From CAYJGN01 sp964369635 (lineage in GTDB: Bacteria; Bacillota; Clostridia; Oscillospirales; Ruminococcaceae): a DNA stretch of 48,835 nt. The stretch spans positions 1 through 48,835 of the forward strand of contig CAYJGN010000009.1 in NCBI GenBank assembly GCA_964369635.1, written 5' to 3'. A program made the translations under genes and the position numbers. How positions within the stretch are numbered: position 1 is the first letter of the stretch; each line of letters starts with the position of its first letter. The notes beneath the pieces were generated by a model. The model was not told where the DNA came from and did not search any database. It saw nothing but the letters and a program-made list of their open reading frames with translations. This document shows, one piece after another, positions 31,580 through 39,113 of this stretch.

Positions 31580-31658
31580 CGCCCACAGTAAACGCACTTT
31601 GTGCGTTTATCGGCATTTTATGCCGATTTGGCGATTTAAAAAATCGCCACTGTGGGCG
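31580..31658. repeat. Perfect cloverleaf-like (four-way junction) inverted-repeat element
   Basis: A 79-base non-coding element. The outer 10-bp stem CGCCCACAGT/ACTGTGGGCG (31580-31589 with 31649-31658) encloses three adjoining perfect 8-bp hairpins, each with a 3-base loop: 31590-31608 (AAACGCAC arm), 31609-31627 (ATCGGCAT arm) and 31630-31648 (GGCGATTT arm). Only two bases (31628-31629) are unpaired at the junction. A palindrome GCGCCGGCGC (31656-31665) adjoins, and CAGAAGT/ACTTCTG (31562-31568 and 31692-31698) form flanking inverted repeats. It is GC-rich against AT-rich surroundings. It may be a mobile palindromic element (MITE or REP-like) or a structured RNA; it lacks tRNA features. Confidence 0.75.
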
Positions 31659-31710
31659 CCGGCGCGTACCTTCTCTACCTATTATAAAAACACTTCTGTT
31701 AATAACCACA

Positions 31711-31742
31711 AAAAAAGAGATGGCTGCTGCCATCTCTTTTTT
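31711..31742. terminator. Bidirectional terminator
   Basis: A perfect 14-bp stem (AAAAAAGAGATGGC and its complement) with a TGCT loop, having an A run on one side and a T run on the other. It serves both the plus-strand dCMP deaminase unit and the minus-strand opp operon. Confidence 0.9.
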
Positions 31743-31757
31743 AATTATTCTTTTAAG

Positions 31758-32732
31758 TTAATCGATATCAGCGGCATCCGAACAGGTGGCAAAATGGTTT
31801 TCGCCGACTTTGCTTAGAGTAATAACGCGTGATGCGCAATCATCTTTTTTATAGGGACACCTATCGATGAACGTACATTTGCCGTCTATCGTATTTATTG
31901 GGCTTGGAATATCTCCCTCAAGCTCTATCTTCTTCCTTGTCTTTTGCAAATCTGGGTCTGGAATAGGTATAGCTGAGAGGAGGGCTTCTGTATAAGGATG
32001 AACAGATTTCTCATAGAGAATATCTGACGTTGTAAGCTCAACAACTCCACCGAGATACATAACAGCAATTCTATCGCTTATATACTTAACAAGTGATAGG
32101 TTATGCGAGATAAAAATAAGCGTTAGGTTAAACTCATTTTGCAAACTTTTAAGAAGATTTACAACCTGAGCCTGAATTGAAACGTCGAGCGCCGAAGTCG
32201 GCTCATCGCAGATAATAACTTTAGGGTTTACCGCAAGCGCTCGAGCTATCCCTATCCTCTGGCGTTGACCACCTGAGAACTCATGAGGAAATCTGTCAGC
32301 ATGCTCGCGACCAAGTCCTACCATCTGCAAAAGCTCATATATTCTCTCGTTTTGTGCTTCTTTATTGCCACCCAGAATATTGTGCGCAAGCATTCCTTCA
32401 CGAACAATCTCACGAACAGTCATCCTTGGGTTTAGCGAAGAATATGGGTCTTGGAATATCATCTGAACATCTTTGCAGTATTCATGTGCCTGTTTTTTGT
32501 TCATCTTATAGATATCAACGCCCTTGTATAAAACTTCACCTTCAGATGCATTATAGAGCATTTTAATCGTCCTACCAAGGGTTGTTTTACCACAACCAGA
32601 CTCTCCAACGATACCGAGCGTCTCCCCTTCAAATATCTCAAGTGATACGTTATTAACAGCTTTAAGGGTTGCATTTTTGCCGAGGTGGAAGAACTTACTT
32701 AAGTTTTTAACTTCGAATAATACACTGCTCAT
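31758..32732 (-). CDS. oppF: Oligopeptide ABC transporter ATPase OppF, cluster 1
   Basis: A 324-residue ATPase. Walker A GESGCGKTTLGRT, Q-loop QMIFQDPYSSLNP, signature FSGGQRQRIGIARAL, Walker B VIICDEPTSALD and the H-loop in LIFISHN. The C-terminal oligopeptide-transporter domain holds CTFIDRCPYKKDDC plus a later Cys, a four-cysteine pattern that in some relatives binds [4Fe-4S]. ATG 32732 overlaps the oppD stop by 4 bases; an in-frame TTG upstream lies in the Shine-Dalgarno sequence. Last gene of opp operon 1, followed by a strong terminator. Confidence 0.93.
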   Translation of the reverse strand: MSSVLFEVKNLSKFFHLGKNATLKAVNNVSLEIFEGETLGIVGESGCGKTTLGRTIKMLYNASEGEVLYKGVDIYKMNKKQAHEYCKDVQMIFQDPYSSLNPRMTVREIVREGMLAHNILGGNKEAQNERIYELLQMVGLGREHADRFPHEFSGGQRQRIGIARALAVNPKVIICDEPTSALDVSIQAQVVNLLKSLQNEFNLTLIFISHNLSLVKYISDRIAVMYLGGVVELTTSDILYEKSVHPYTEALLSAIPIPDPDLQKTRKKIELEGDIPSPINTIDGKCTFIDRCPYKKDDCASRVITLSKVGENHFATCSDAADID

Positions 32733-33736
32733 CGCGCTTCCCCCCAACCGAATTTTTCTCGAACTTCTGCCGCCTCATCATCAAGTAGGTAACAAGCCGA
32801 TTTATGACCATCACCGAGGTCGGTATAGCTCGGACACTGTTTATCGCAGATAGACATAGCATATTTACAGCGAACAGAGAATGCACAACCAGAAGATGGA
32901 TTTAGCGCATCAGGAGGTGTTCCCTCTATAAAGGTAAGGTCTTTGTCTGCCTTTGCATTTAGCTTTGGAATTGAATCCAAAAGGCCTTTTGTATATGGGT
33001 GCTGTGGGTTATAGAAAATCTGCTGCGATGATCCAATCTCAACCACCTGACCCGCATACATAACGGCAATTCTATCTGCATTTGCAGCAACGACACCAAG
33101 GTCGTGAGTTATAAGAACAATTGAGCATCCTGTTTCACCTCGAAGCTTCGCTAAAAGCTCCATAATCTGCGCTTGAATTGTAACGTCGAGCGCAGTTGTC
33201 GGTTCATCCGCTATTAAAAGATCAGGCTTACATGCAAGTGCTATAGCTATCATTATCCTCTGGCGCATACCGCCTGAGAGATTGTGAATATGCTGTTTAA
33301 ATCTTTTTTCTGGATTACTTATTCCAACCTGCTCAAGCAGCTTTATAGCTTCAACTCTCGCCTCTGACTGAGATAACTTCTGATGCCTTATAATGCTCTC
33401 TGTTATCTGTTTACCAATTCTCATTGTTGGGTTTAGCGCCGTCATAGCGTCTTGGAAGATAATGCCTATCTTCGAGCCGCGAATTTCCTGCATCTGCTTG
33501 TCGTTATAGTTTGTTATATCGGTGCCGTCATATTCTATGGTACCGTTTGCAATAAAACCGGGAGTTAGACGCAGAATAGTCTGCATAAGAACGCTTTTAC
33601 CACTACCCGACTCACCAACGACCGCTAAAACTTCGCCTTTATTGACAGTTATATTAGCGCCACGAACAGCTTGAACGAGGCCGTTATATGTTTTAAACTG
33701 AATAGATAAATCTTTGACTTCTAATAATTTTTCCAT
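32729..33736 (-). CDS. oppD: Oligopeptide ABC transporter ATPase OppD, cluster 1
   Basis: A 335-residue ATPase partner of OppF. Walker A GESGSGKSVLMQT, Q-loop IIFQDAMTALNP, signature LSGGMRQRIMIAIAL, Walker B LLIADEPTTALD, H-loop VLITHDLG. The C-terminal domain has CAFSVRCKYAMSIC with further cysteines. OppD ends four bases into oppF, consistent with the equal stoichiometry of the two ATPases. Starts after GGAGG at 33736. Confidence 0.93.
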   Translation of the reverse strand: MEKLLEVKDLSIQFKTYNGLVQAVRGANITVNKGEVLAVVGESGSGKSVLMQTILRLTPGFIANGTIEYDGTDITNYNDKQMQEIRGSKIGIIFQDAMTALNPTMRIGKQITESIIRHQKLSQSEARVEAIKLLEQVGISNPEKRFKQHIHNLSGGMRQRIMIAIALACKPDLLIADEPTTALDVTIQAQIMELLAKLRGETGCSIVLITHDLGVVAANADRIAVMYAGQVVEIGSSQQIFYNPQHPYTKGLLDSIPKLNAKADKDLTFIEGTPPDALNPSSGCAFSVRCKYAMSICDKQCPSYTDLGDGHKSACYLLDDEAAEVREKFGWGEAR

Positions 33737-33750
33737 AATCTGCCTCCTTC

Positions 33751-34695
33751 TTATTTTCTAAGTTTCGGATCAACTGCGTCACGTAGACCGTCGCCGATTA
33801 GCTGTAATGATAGCATAATTAAACTTATAACAATTGATGGAATAATTAGCTGGTATGGCATTGTTTGCATATCAGCCTGTCCAACTGAGATAAGTTGCCC
33901 GAGACTTGTTAGCGGTGCCGCAAGTCCAATTCCGAGGAATGATAGGAATGCCTCTGCAAATATTGCAGATGGTATCGCCATTGATAGCGAAACTATAATA
34001 ATTCCCATACAGTTTGGTATTAGATGTTTTATCATTATTTTTATAGGAGATGTTCCAAGGCTTTTTGCCGCGAGGACATAGTCCTCGTTTTTAAGGCTTA
34101 GTATCTGACCGCGGACAAGCCTTGCCATTCCGAGCCAACCTGTAATCGTGAGGGCTAAAATTATCGAGAATAACCCTTGCCCCAGCACCATCATTATGAT
34201 AATAACATAGATGAGGTAGGGTATAGCGGCGAGAACGTCGATAAATCGCATGATTAACATATCGACCCATCCGCCAAAATAAGCACTAATACAGCCAATA
34301 ATAATACCGATAGTTCCCTGAACAAGAGCCGCTATAACTCCTATCATTAGTGAGAAGCGGGTACCTGTCCAAACGCGAGCCCAGAGGTCACGTCCGAGTT
34401 TATCAATTCCAAACCAGTGCTCACTGCTTGGACCGAGAGCTTCATTTCCGCCCTCAGCTCGAAGTGTTCCAACAAGTGAAACATCGGTAGTCTGATAATC
34501 GTGCTCGGTCATAAATGGACCAAATATAGCCATTAAAACAATTAAAAGAAGAATGAAAACACTGACAACTGCAACTTTATTTGAAAGAAATCTGCGGAAA
34601 ACATCGCTCCAATATGAGAGGTGAGGTTTTGTTATCTCTTCTATTTTCTCATGGCGCACTCCGACATGAGTATATAAAGATTTATCTTTTTCCAT
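33751..34695 (-). CDS. oppC: Oligopeptide ABC transporter permease OppC, cluster 1
   Basis: A 314-residue permease with an N-terminal cytoplasmic segment and six membrane helices. The hallmark GTDxxGRD-like sequence appears as FGIDKLGRDLWARVWTG, and the ATPase-coupling EAA loop as YVLAAKSLGTSPIKIMIKHLIPNCMG. The C-terminal RDAVDPKLRK is typical of OppC/DppC. It starts at the stop of oppB (TAATG overlap) and lies 14 bases before oppD. Confidence 0.92.
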   Translation of the reverse strand: MEKDKSLYTHVGVRHEKIEEITKPHLSYWSDVFRRFLSNKVAVVSVFILLLIVLMAIFGPFMTEHDYQTTDVSLVGTLRAEGGNEALGPSSEHWFGIDKLGRDLWARVWTGTRFSLMIGVIAALVQGTIGIIIGCISAYFGGWVDMLIMRFIDVLAAIPYLIYVIIIMMVLGQGLFSIILALTITGWLGMARLVRGQILSLKNEDYVLAAKSLGTSPIKIMIKHLIPNCMGIIIVSLSMAIPSAIFAEAFLSFLGIGLAAPLTSLGQLISVGQADMQTMPYQLIIPSIVISLIMLSLQLIGDGLRDAVDPKLRK

Positions 34696-35618
34696 TATCC
34701 CTTACCTCCTATGCGTATTCTCGGGTCAACTATTCCATAGAGAATATCTGTTATAAAGTTCATCACAATTAGGAAAGCTCCATAGAATATTGCAAGACCC
34801 ATTATAAGCGGATAGTCGCTTAGATTTATTGCATTTACAAAGTAGCTTCCAAGACCCGGTATTGCAAAAACGCTCTCAACAACAAAGCTTCCTGTTAGAA
34901 GCGCTGCGGTTATTGGTCCGAGAACTGACATTATCGGAAGGAGAGAGTTTCGCACTTGATGTCCGAGCAGAATTCTTCCCTTTCGAAGACCTTTTGAACG
35001 AGCGGTCTTAACATAGTCGCTATCAACAACATCAAGCATACTTGTTCTCATAAGTCTTGAAAACATAGCTATCGTTGGAAGAGATAGCGCTATCGTTGGA
35101 AGAATGGTATGCGCAAAGGTCGTATACCGTGCCACTGGGAAAATTGGAATTAAAATTGTAAATGCATACTGCAAAAGCGTTGCTATAACAAAGCTCGGGA
35201 TCGAAATACCGAGTATTGCTATTATAACTGATATGTAGTCAAGCGGTTTTTTTCTATTTTTAGCGGCTATAACACCAAGCCCAATTCCGACAACTGATGC
35301 AAATAATAGCGCACGAATTCCAAGGTCGGCGGAGTTTGGAAAAGCATCTGCTATGATATCGATAACTGGTCTACCTTTGTAGTTTATCGAAATTCCAAGA
35401 TCCCCCTGTAATAGATCGCCCATATAAATCAGATACTGCTCAAATACAGGCTTATCAAGACCATATTGAATTTGGAGTTGCTCTCTTATATCCTCTGGAA
35501 TTTCAGGGCTTGTGAACGGGTCACCAGGAACCATTTTCATCGAGAAAAAAACCACAGTAGCTAACACAAATAGCGTAACAATGCTAATTAATATTCGTTT
35601 TATTACATATTTGAGCAT
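34695..35618 (-). CDS. oppB: Oligopeptide ABC transporter permease OppB, cluster 1
   Basis: A 307-residue permease with six membrane helices. The N-terminus MLKYVIKRILISIVTLFVLATVVFF is followed by VPGDPF and QYGLDKPVFEQYLIYMGDLLQGDLG, family landmarks; the EAA loop is YVKTARSKGLRKGRILLGHQVRNSLLP; the end is DPRIRIGG. GGTGAT lies upstream of ATG 35618, after a gap with a stem-loop that separates it from oppA. Confidence 0.92.
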   Translation of the reverse strand: MLKYVIKRILISIVTLFVLATVVFFSMKMVPGDPFTSPEIPEDIREQLQIQYGLDKPVFEQYLIYMGDLLQGDLGISINYKGRPVIDIIADAFPNSADLGIRALLFASVVGIGLGVIAAKNRKKPLDYISVIIAILGISIPSFVIATLLQYAFTILIPIFPVARYTTFAHTILPTIALSLPTIAMFSRLMRTSMLDVVDSDYVKTARSKGLRKGRILLGHQVRNSLLPIMSVLGPITAALLTGSFVVESVFAIPGLGSYFVNAINLSDYPLIMGLAIFYGAFLIVMNFITDILYGIVDPRIRIGGKG

Positions 35619-35700
35619 GATTAAATCACCATAACACAGCAGAAATATATATAAAATGCTGCTACCTTTCGTTTTTTTAATTTTAGTTCTGATAATATCA

Positions 35701-35733
35701 GCAAGCTACCTACAAAAACCGCAGGTAGCTTGC
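35701..35733 (-). promoter_or_regulatory. Stem-loop between oppA and oppB, cluster 1
   Basis: GCAAGCTACCT (35701-35711) pairs exactly with AGGTAGCTTGC (35723-35733) around an 11-base loop. There is no good T run downstream on the minus strand, so it is more likely to protect the abundant oppA message from 3' decay, or attenuate oppB, than to terminate fully. Confidence 0.6.
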
Positions 35734-35750
35734 ATTATTATTAGCTTATA

Positions 35751-37391
35751 TTATGCTTTGTCTGCAAAAATGTAGTCGTTTTCTGTACCTGTTGAGTTCT
35801 TGTGTACATTTGTGAACGCATCATTTATCATCCAAGCACCACGTGACCAGTATATCGGTACTGAAGGACCTTCGTTTAGAAGATAAGACTCTAAAGTTAC
35901 AAGTGCCTCTGCACGCTCTTCACCAGTAACTTCCCATGAAGCATCGTATAGAGCATCGTACTGCTCGTCCTGCCAGCTTAGGTATGGTAGTGACCAGCCG
36001 CCGCCTGATGTATAAGAAGCAAGGAATGTTGTAGCATCTGCAACGTCAGGACCAAATCCACCGAGCATAAAGTCGTATGGTGATTTATCTGCTGCGAATG
36101 ACCAGAATGTTGAAGAAGGAACAGAAGCTATCTCAATTTTGATACCTATCTCTGCTGCAACGCTCTGGATATACTGTGCTGCAAGAAGTCTGTCCTCTGC
36201 ATCTGATACGTGGATATAGAATGTAGGCATTGTTTCTTTTGTAGCACCTATTGTATCAAGAGCTTTCTGTAGGCTCTCTTCTGCCTTCTCAAGGTCTGCT
36301 GTATCGATAAATGGTGAATCGAAGTCGTGGTCTGAGTCACCTTTTGATCCGTTTGCATATCCTGTTGAGAATGGTGGTACATATGTTGATGCTGGTGAGT
36401 ATGCACCTGCATAAACTGCATTAACAAAAGCTTCTCTGTCTATTGTGTATGATAGAGCTTCGATAAAATCTCTGTTTGTGATATAAGGAACTGTTTCAGG
36501 TGAGCTTCCGTGTCCTGCAAAATGCAGTGACTGGATAGCGCCGTCTTCATAGTACATCATACCTTTATCTTCGTACTCTGTCATTAGTGATGTAGGAACA
36601 TCAACCATATCAATTTCGCCAGCTGTAAACATATTCATCTGTGTCTGATCATCAGTTACTGTGTAAATCTCAACTCTGTCAAGTTTAACTGCTTCTGCGT
36701 TCCAGTAGCTTTCGTTTGGCTCTAAAACCATGATGTCGTTTGAAACCCACTCAACAAGGTTGTATGGGCCATTAACTGCACCAGGTAGACCCTGATAATA
36801 TGCTGCTTGATCATCTCCAAATAGATCCTGACGTACAGGTATCATAACTGGTGAAGCAAAGTATTCCATTATGAAAGGAACTTCTCTGTTAAGTGTTACT
36901 ACGATTGTATAATCATCAGTAGCTTCAGCTGTAACGTTGCCCTCTTCATCAATCATATACTCAAGGAACTGAGTCATAGGTGTATCTGTTTCGCTTAGTA
37001 GTACCCAAGAATCGATAAAGTCTTGAGCTACAAGAGCTGTACCATCTGACCAAACTGATTCACGTAGGTTAAATGTAACTGTTGTACCCTCGTGTGTCCA
37101 GCTCTCAGCGATACCAGGAATTAACTCTCCGCCATATATACGAACAAGACCTTCGCTTGTTGCAGATATAACGTTTGTCATCCAAGCACCGTTTCCAAGG
37201 TGGATGTCGATAGAAGTTGGTTCAGTTGCTGTTGCAAATCTGAATACCTTCTCGCCGCCCTCGTCGCCTGCGTCTGCACCACTCTCACTGCTTGAGCTGC
37301 TATCTTCGCCGCCACCTGGAGGTGAACACGCTGCAAGTGATAGAAGCATAACAGCGCATAGTAGCATTGCCATTAATTTTTTCATCTTCAT
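35751..37391 (-). CDS. oppA: Peptide-binding lipoprotein OppA (SBP family 5), cluster 1
   Basis: A 546-residue extracytoplasmic receptor. Signal peptide MKMKKLMAMLLCAVMLLSLAAC with lipobox LAAC (Cys22), then a Ser/Gly/Glu-rich linker. Family-5 features follow: VFRFATATEPTSIDIHLGNG, VTFNLRESVWSDGTALVAQDF (the conserved WSDGxP-like region) and EALSYTIDREAFVNAVYAG. It binds peptides outside the membrane and delivers them to OppBC; specificity is unknown. An AT-rich hairpin (37426-37444) lies between the upstream M24 gene and this one, and a GC-richer stem-loop follows it, both likely to boost this gene's relative expression. Confidence 0.92.
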   Translation of the reverse strand: MKMKKLMAMLLCAVMLLSLAACSPPGGGEDSSSSSESGADAGDEGGEKVFRFATATEPTSIDIHLGNGAWMTNVISATSEGLVRIYGGELIPGIAESWTHEGTTVTFNLRESVWSDGTALVAQDFIDSWVLLSETDTPMTQFLEYMIDEEGNVTAEATDDYTIVVTLNREVPFIMEYFASPVMIPVRQDLFGDDQAAYYQGLPGAVNGPYNLVEWVSNDIMVLEPNESYWNAEAVKLDRVEIYTVTDDQTQMNMFTAGEIDMVDVPTSLMTEYEDKGMMYYEDGAIQSLHFAGHGSSPETVPYITNRDFIEALSYTIDREAFVNAVYAGAYSPASTYVPPFSTGYANGSKGDSDHDFDSPFIDTADLEKAEESLQKALDTIGATKETMPTFYIHVSDAEDRLLAAQYIQSVAAEIGIKIEIASVPSSTFWSFAADKSPYDFMLGGFGPDVADATTFLASYTSGGGWSLPYLSWQDEQYDALYDASWEVTGEERAEALVTLESYLLNEGPSVPIYWSRGAWMINDAFTNVHKNSTGTENDYIFADKA

Positions 37392-37447
37392 GCTTTAAAA
37401 TCTCCTTTTGTTTTTTTATTAAAAAGTTTTATTTAAAATAAAACAGA

Positions 37448-38659
37448 TTAAACTATATAAAGCTCTTCTTGAAGAGCGCCGAGGACTTCTACTCTGCCAT
37501 TTCTGACAATAATATCCTCTTCTCTGAATATCCAAACCTTTTGATCCTCCCACTCAGGAACAATAACTCGTACATTCTGCTCCATTGCAAAACAGCTATT
37601 ATCGCGAATGGTATATTTTCCATGAGGAATATCCCCCGAAGCGCCAAATCTTCCAATTGAAGGGCCAACTGAATGAACAGAATGACCGATAGGGTGCGAA
37701 TAAACCATCGCTTCAAGCCCCGCCGCTTCTGCTCTTTTTAGAAGCTCTGCTCTTGCTTCGTTTCCGGTAATACCCGCTTTCACAACATCCATATACATCT
37801 TCTGGAAATCGTGCAGCTTATTAAATCCATCGATAAGCGATTGAGGTGCTTCCTCTTCGCCATCTTTTCTTATATAGCAGAGATATTGCATATCGGTATG
37901 CAAATCAACATACTCAAAACCAAAATCTATATGGAGAAGGTCACCATGCTCGATAATCTCTGTTTTATCGCCCATACCTATCATCATAACATCGCTTCCA
38001 GCTCTTTGCATATCGACGTTTGGTCCCCATGTTCTAACAAGACCGTTATCGCTATACTGCTGTAACATAAAAGCACGAACATCTGTCGTTGTTGTAACAC
38101 CTGGTGTTATAATCTCAGCTGACATCGCTCTTTTTATTATCTCTTTTGCAAAAAAAGCGGCATCATGATAGAGCTTTATTTCATCTTCAGTTCTTATCTG
38201 CGAAACATCCATAGCAAGAAGCTCTGCTGAAACTATCGGTATATCACCACAATATGATTTTAAATCTTCATATAGCGTCTGCCCACCGCCGTTTAGCTCG
38301 TGAAACTCTCTCGACATATTTATAGCTATGTTTTTTGGGCTATTTTCCTTTATAAATCTCTCCAAAGCTTGGGGAACAGTTTCATCCTTGCCGAGAAAAC
38401 TTGTATATAGAGGATTCCCCGGATGCATATGACGAACATTTTGAAAACTTTTATATTCGCCATTTTTATTTAGGAATATCAAAGTTGTATTGTTATTTGT
38501 AGGTTCTGGGAGAAGTGTTTTCATCTGGTAGTCGCTACCTTGAACAACCCACATCTCGATACCGTGCTCTTCCATAAGTTTTGGAACAATATTTCGCACC
38601 TTATCGTTTACTATTTTCTCTTTTATATTGAGTCTTTCAATAGCCGTTAAAAGTTTCAT
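37448..38659 (-). CDS. M24 family metallopeptidase (Xaa-Pro peptidase-like), cluster 1
   Basis: A 403-residue cytoplasmic pita-bread-fold peptidase. The five metal ligands of the family are visible: D in LLHIDFG, D in DLHTDMQ (11 residues later), H in YSHPIGHSVH, E in FAMEQNV and E in FREEDII. An N-terminal creatinase-like domain (about 1-150) precedes the catalytic domain. Family members cut Xaa-Pro bonds or release N-terminal residues; the exact substrate is unknown. ATG 38659 is 8 bases after GGAG; a longer form would overlap the leader. First gene of opp operon 1, suggesting hydrolysis of the imported peptides. Paralogous to the gene at 45929-47170. Confidence 0.87.
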   Translation of the reverse strand: MKLLTAIERLNIKEKIVNDKVRNIVPKLMEEHGIEMWVVQGSDYQMKTLLPEPTNNNTTLIFLNKNGEYKSFQNVRHMHPGNPLYTSFLGKDETVPQALERFIKENSPKNIAINMSREFHELNGGGQTLYEDLKSYCGDIPIVSAELLAMDVSQIRTEDEIKLYHDAAFFAKEIIKRAMSAEIITPGVTTTTDVRAFMLQQYSDNGLVRTWGPNVDMQRAGSDVMMIGMGDKTEIIEHGDLLHIDFGFEYVDLHTDMQYLCYIRKDGEEEAPQSLIDGFNKLHDFQKMYMDVVKAGITGNEARAELLKRAEAAGLEAMVYSHPIGHSVHSVGPSIGRFGASGDIPHGKYTIRDNSCFAMEQNVRVIVPEWEDQKVWIFREEDIIVRNGRVEVLGALQEELYIV

Positions 38660-38753
38660 AAGTTCCGCTCCTTTTATTAAAAAATAGTTATATACGCTCT
38701 TCAATCTGGTAAAGCACTGAAATTAAATTTATTGAGTAAAAATAATCTTATAT

Positions 38754-38782
38754 ATTATAGATGTTTATTAACAATTTGTCAA
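38754..38782 (-). promoter_or_regulatory. Consensus sigma-A promoter of opp operon 1
   Basis: TTGACA (38782-38777), 17 bases, TATAAT (38759-38754), a perfect match to consensus in both boxes. The leader to the M24 ATG is about 90 bases. Confidence 0.85.
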
Positions 38783-39042
38783 TATTTAAACGACCTTTTA
38801 TCTCGCAATGATAACTTTTCTACATATCTGCACAAAAAACCTTAATTATCGTTAAACATTCAGACAAGCTATACAACAGTTTACTTACTTTTTTTCATGT
38901 TTTTTGCAAGTATGTAATTATAAATATTGCAAAACCCACCTCATTTATCGGTAAATAAACCGTATAAGTTGCAATTTATTATAGCTAATAATTGCATAAT
39001 CAGTTTTGATTTTATTTGAAAATCTTTATAAAAGGCAAAAAA
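38783..39042. other. AT-rich spacer between the two opp operons
   Basis: About 260 bases without a gene. It holds an AT-rich hairpin at 38970-38996 (TGCAATTTATTA against TAATAATTGCA, one bulge, TAGC loop) and a small CGGT-AAATAA-ACCG palindrome near 38949-38962. These could be regulator sites upstream of the opp-1 promoter, but no known operator was recognised. Confidence 0.35.
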
Positions 39043-39067
39043 AGCGATGGGCATAATACCCATCGCT
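39043..39067 (-). terminator. Terminator of opp operon 2
   Basis: A 9-bp stem AGCGATGGG/CCCATCGCT with a 7-base loop is followed on the minus strand by TTTTTT. It lies 46 bases after the oppA stop. Confidence 0.88.
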
Positions 39068-39113
39068 CTCTTGTCTATTAAATTAAGACTATACAGTTAA
39101 ATAACCGTATTAA

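Noticed and set aside
31580..31658. tRNA gene
   Set aside because: The fold is cloverleaf-like but has three equal 8-bp arms with 3-base loops, no T-arm consensus, no anticodon loop and no CCA-end acceptor geometry.
31548..31817. Plus-strand 89-codon reading frame across the cloverleaf element
   Set aside because: It crosses inverted repeats and a terminator, has no ribosome site, and its peptide has no coding character.
39008..39024. CodY-box candidate GATTTT-ATTTG-AAAATC
   Set aside because: The spacing between half-sites is 5 rather than 3 bases, and it lies more than 200 bases from the opp-1 promoter.
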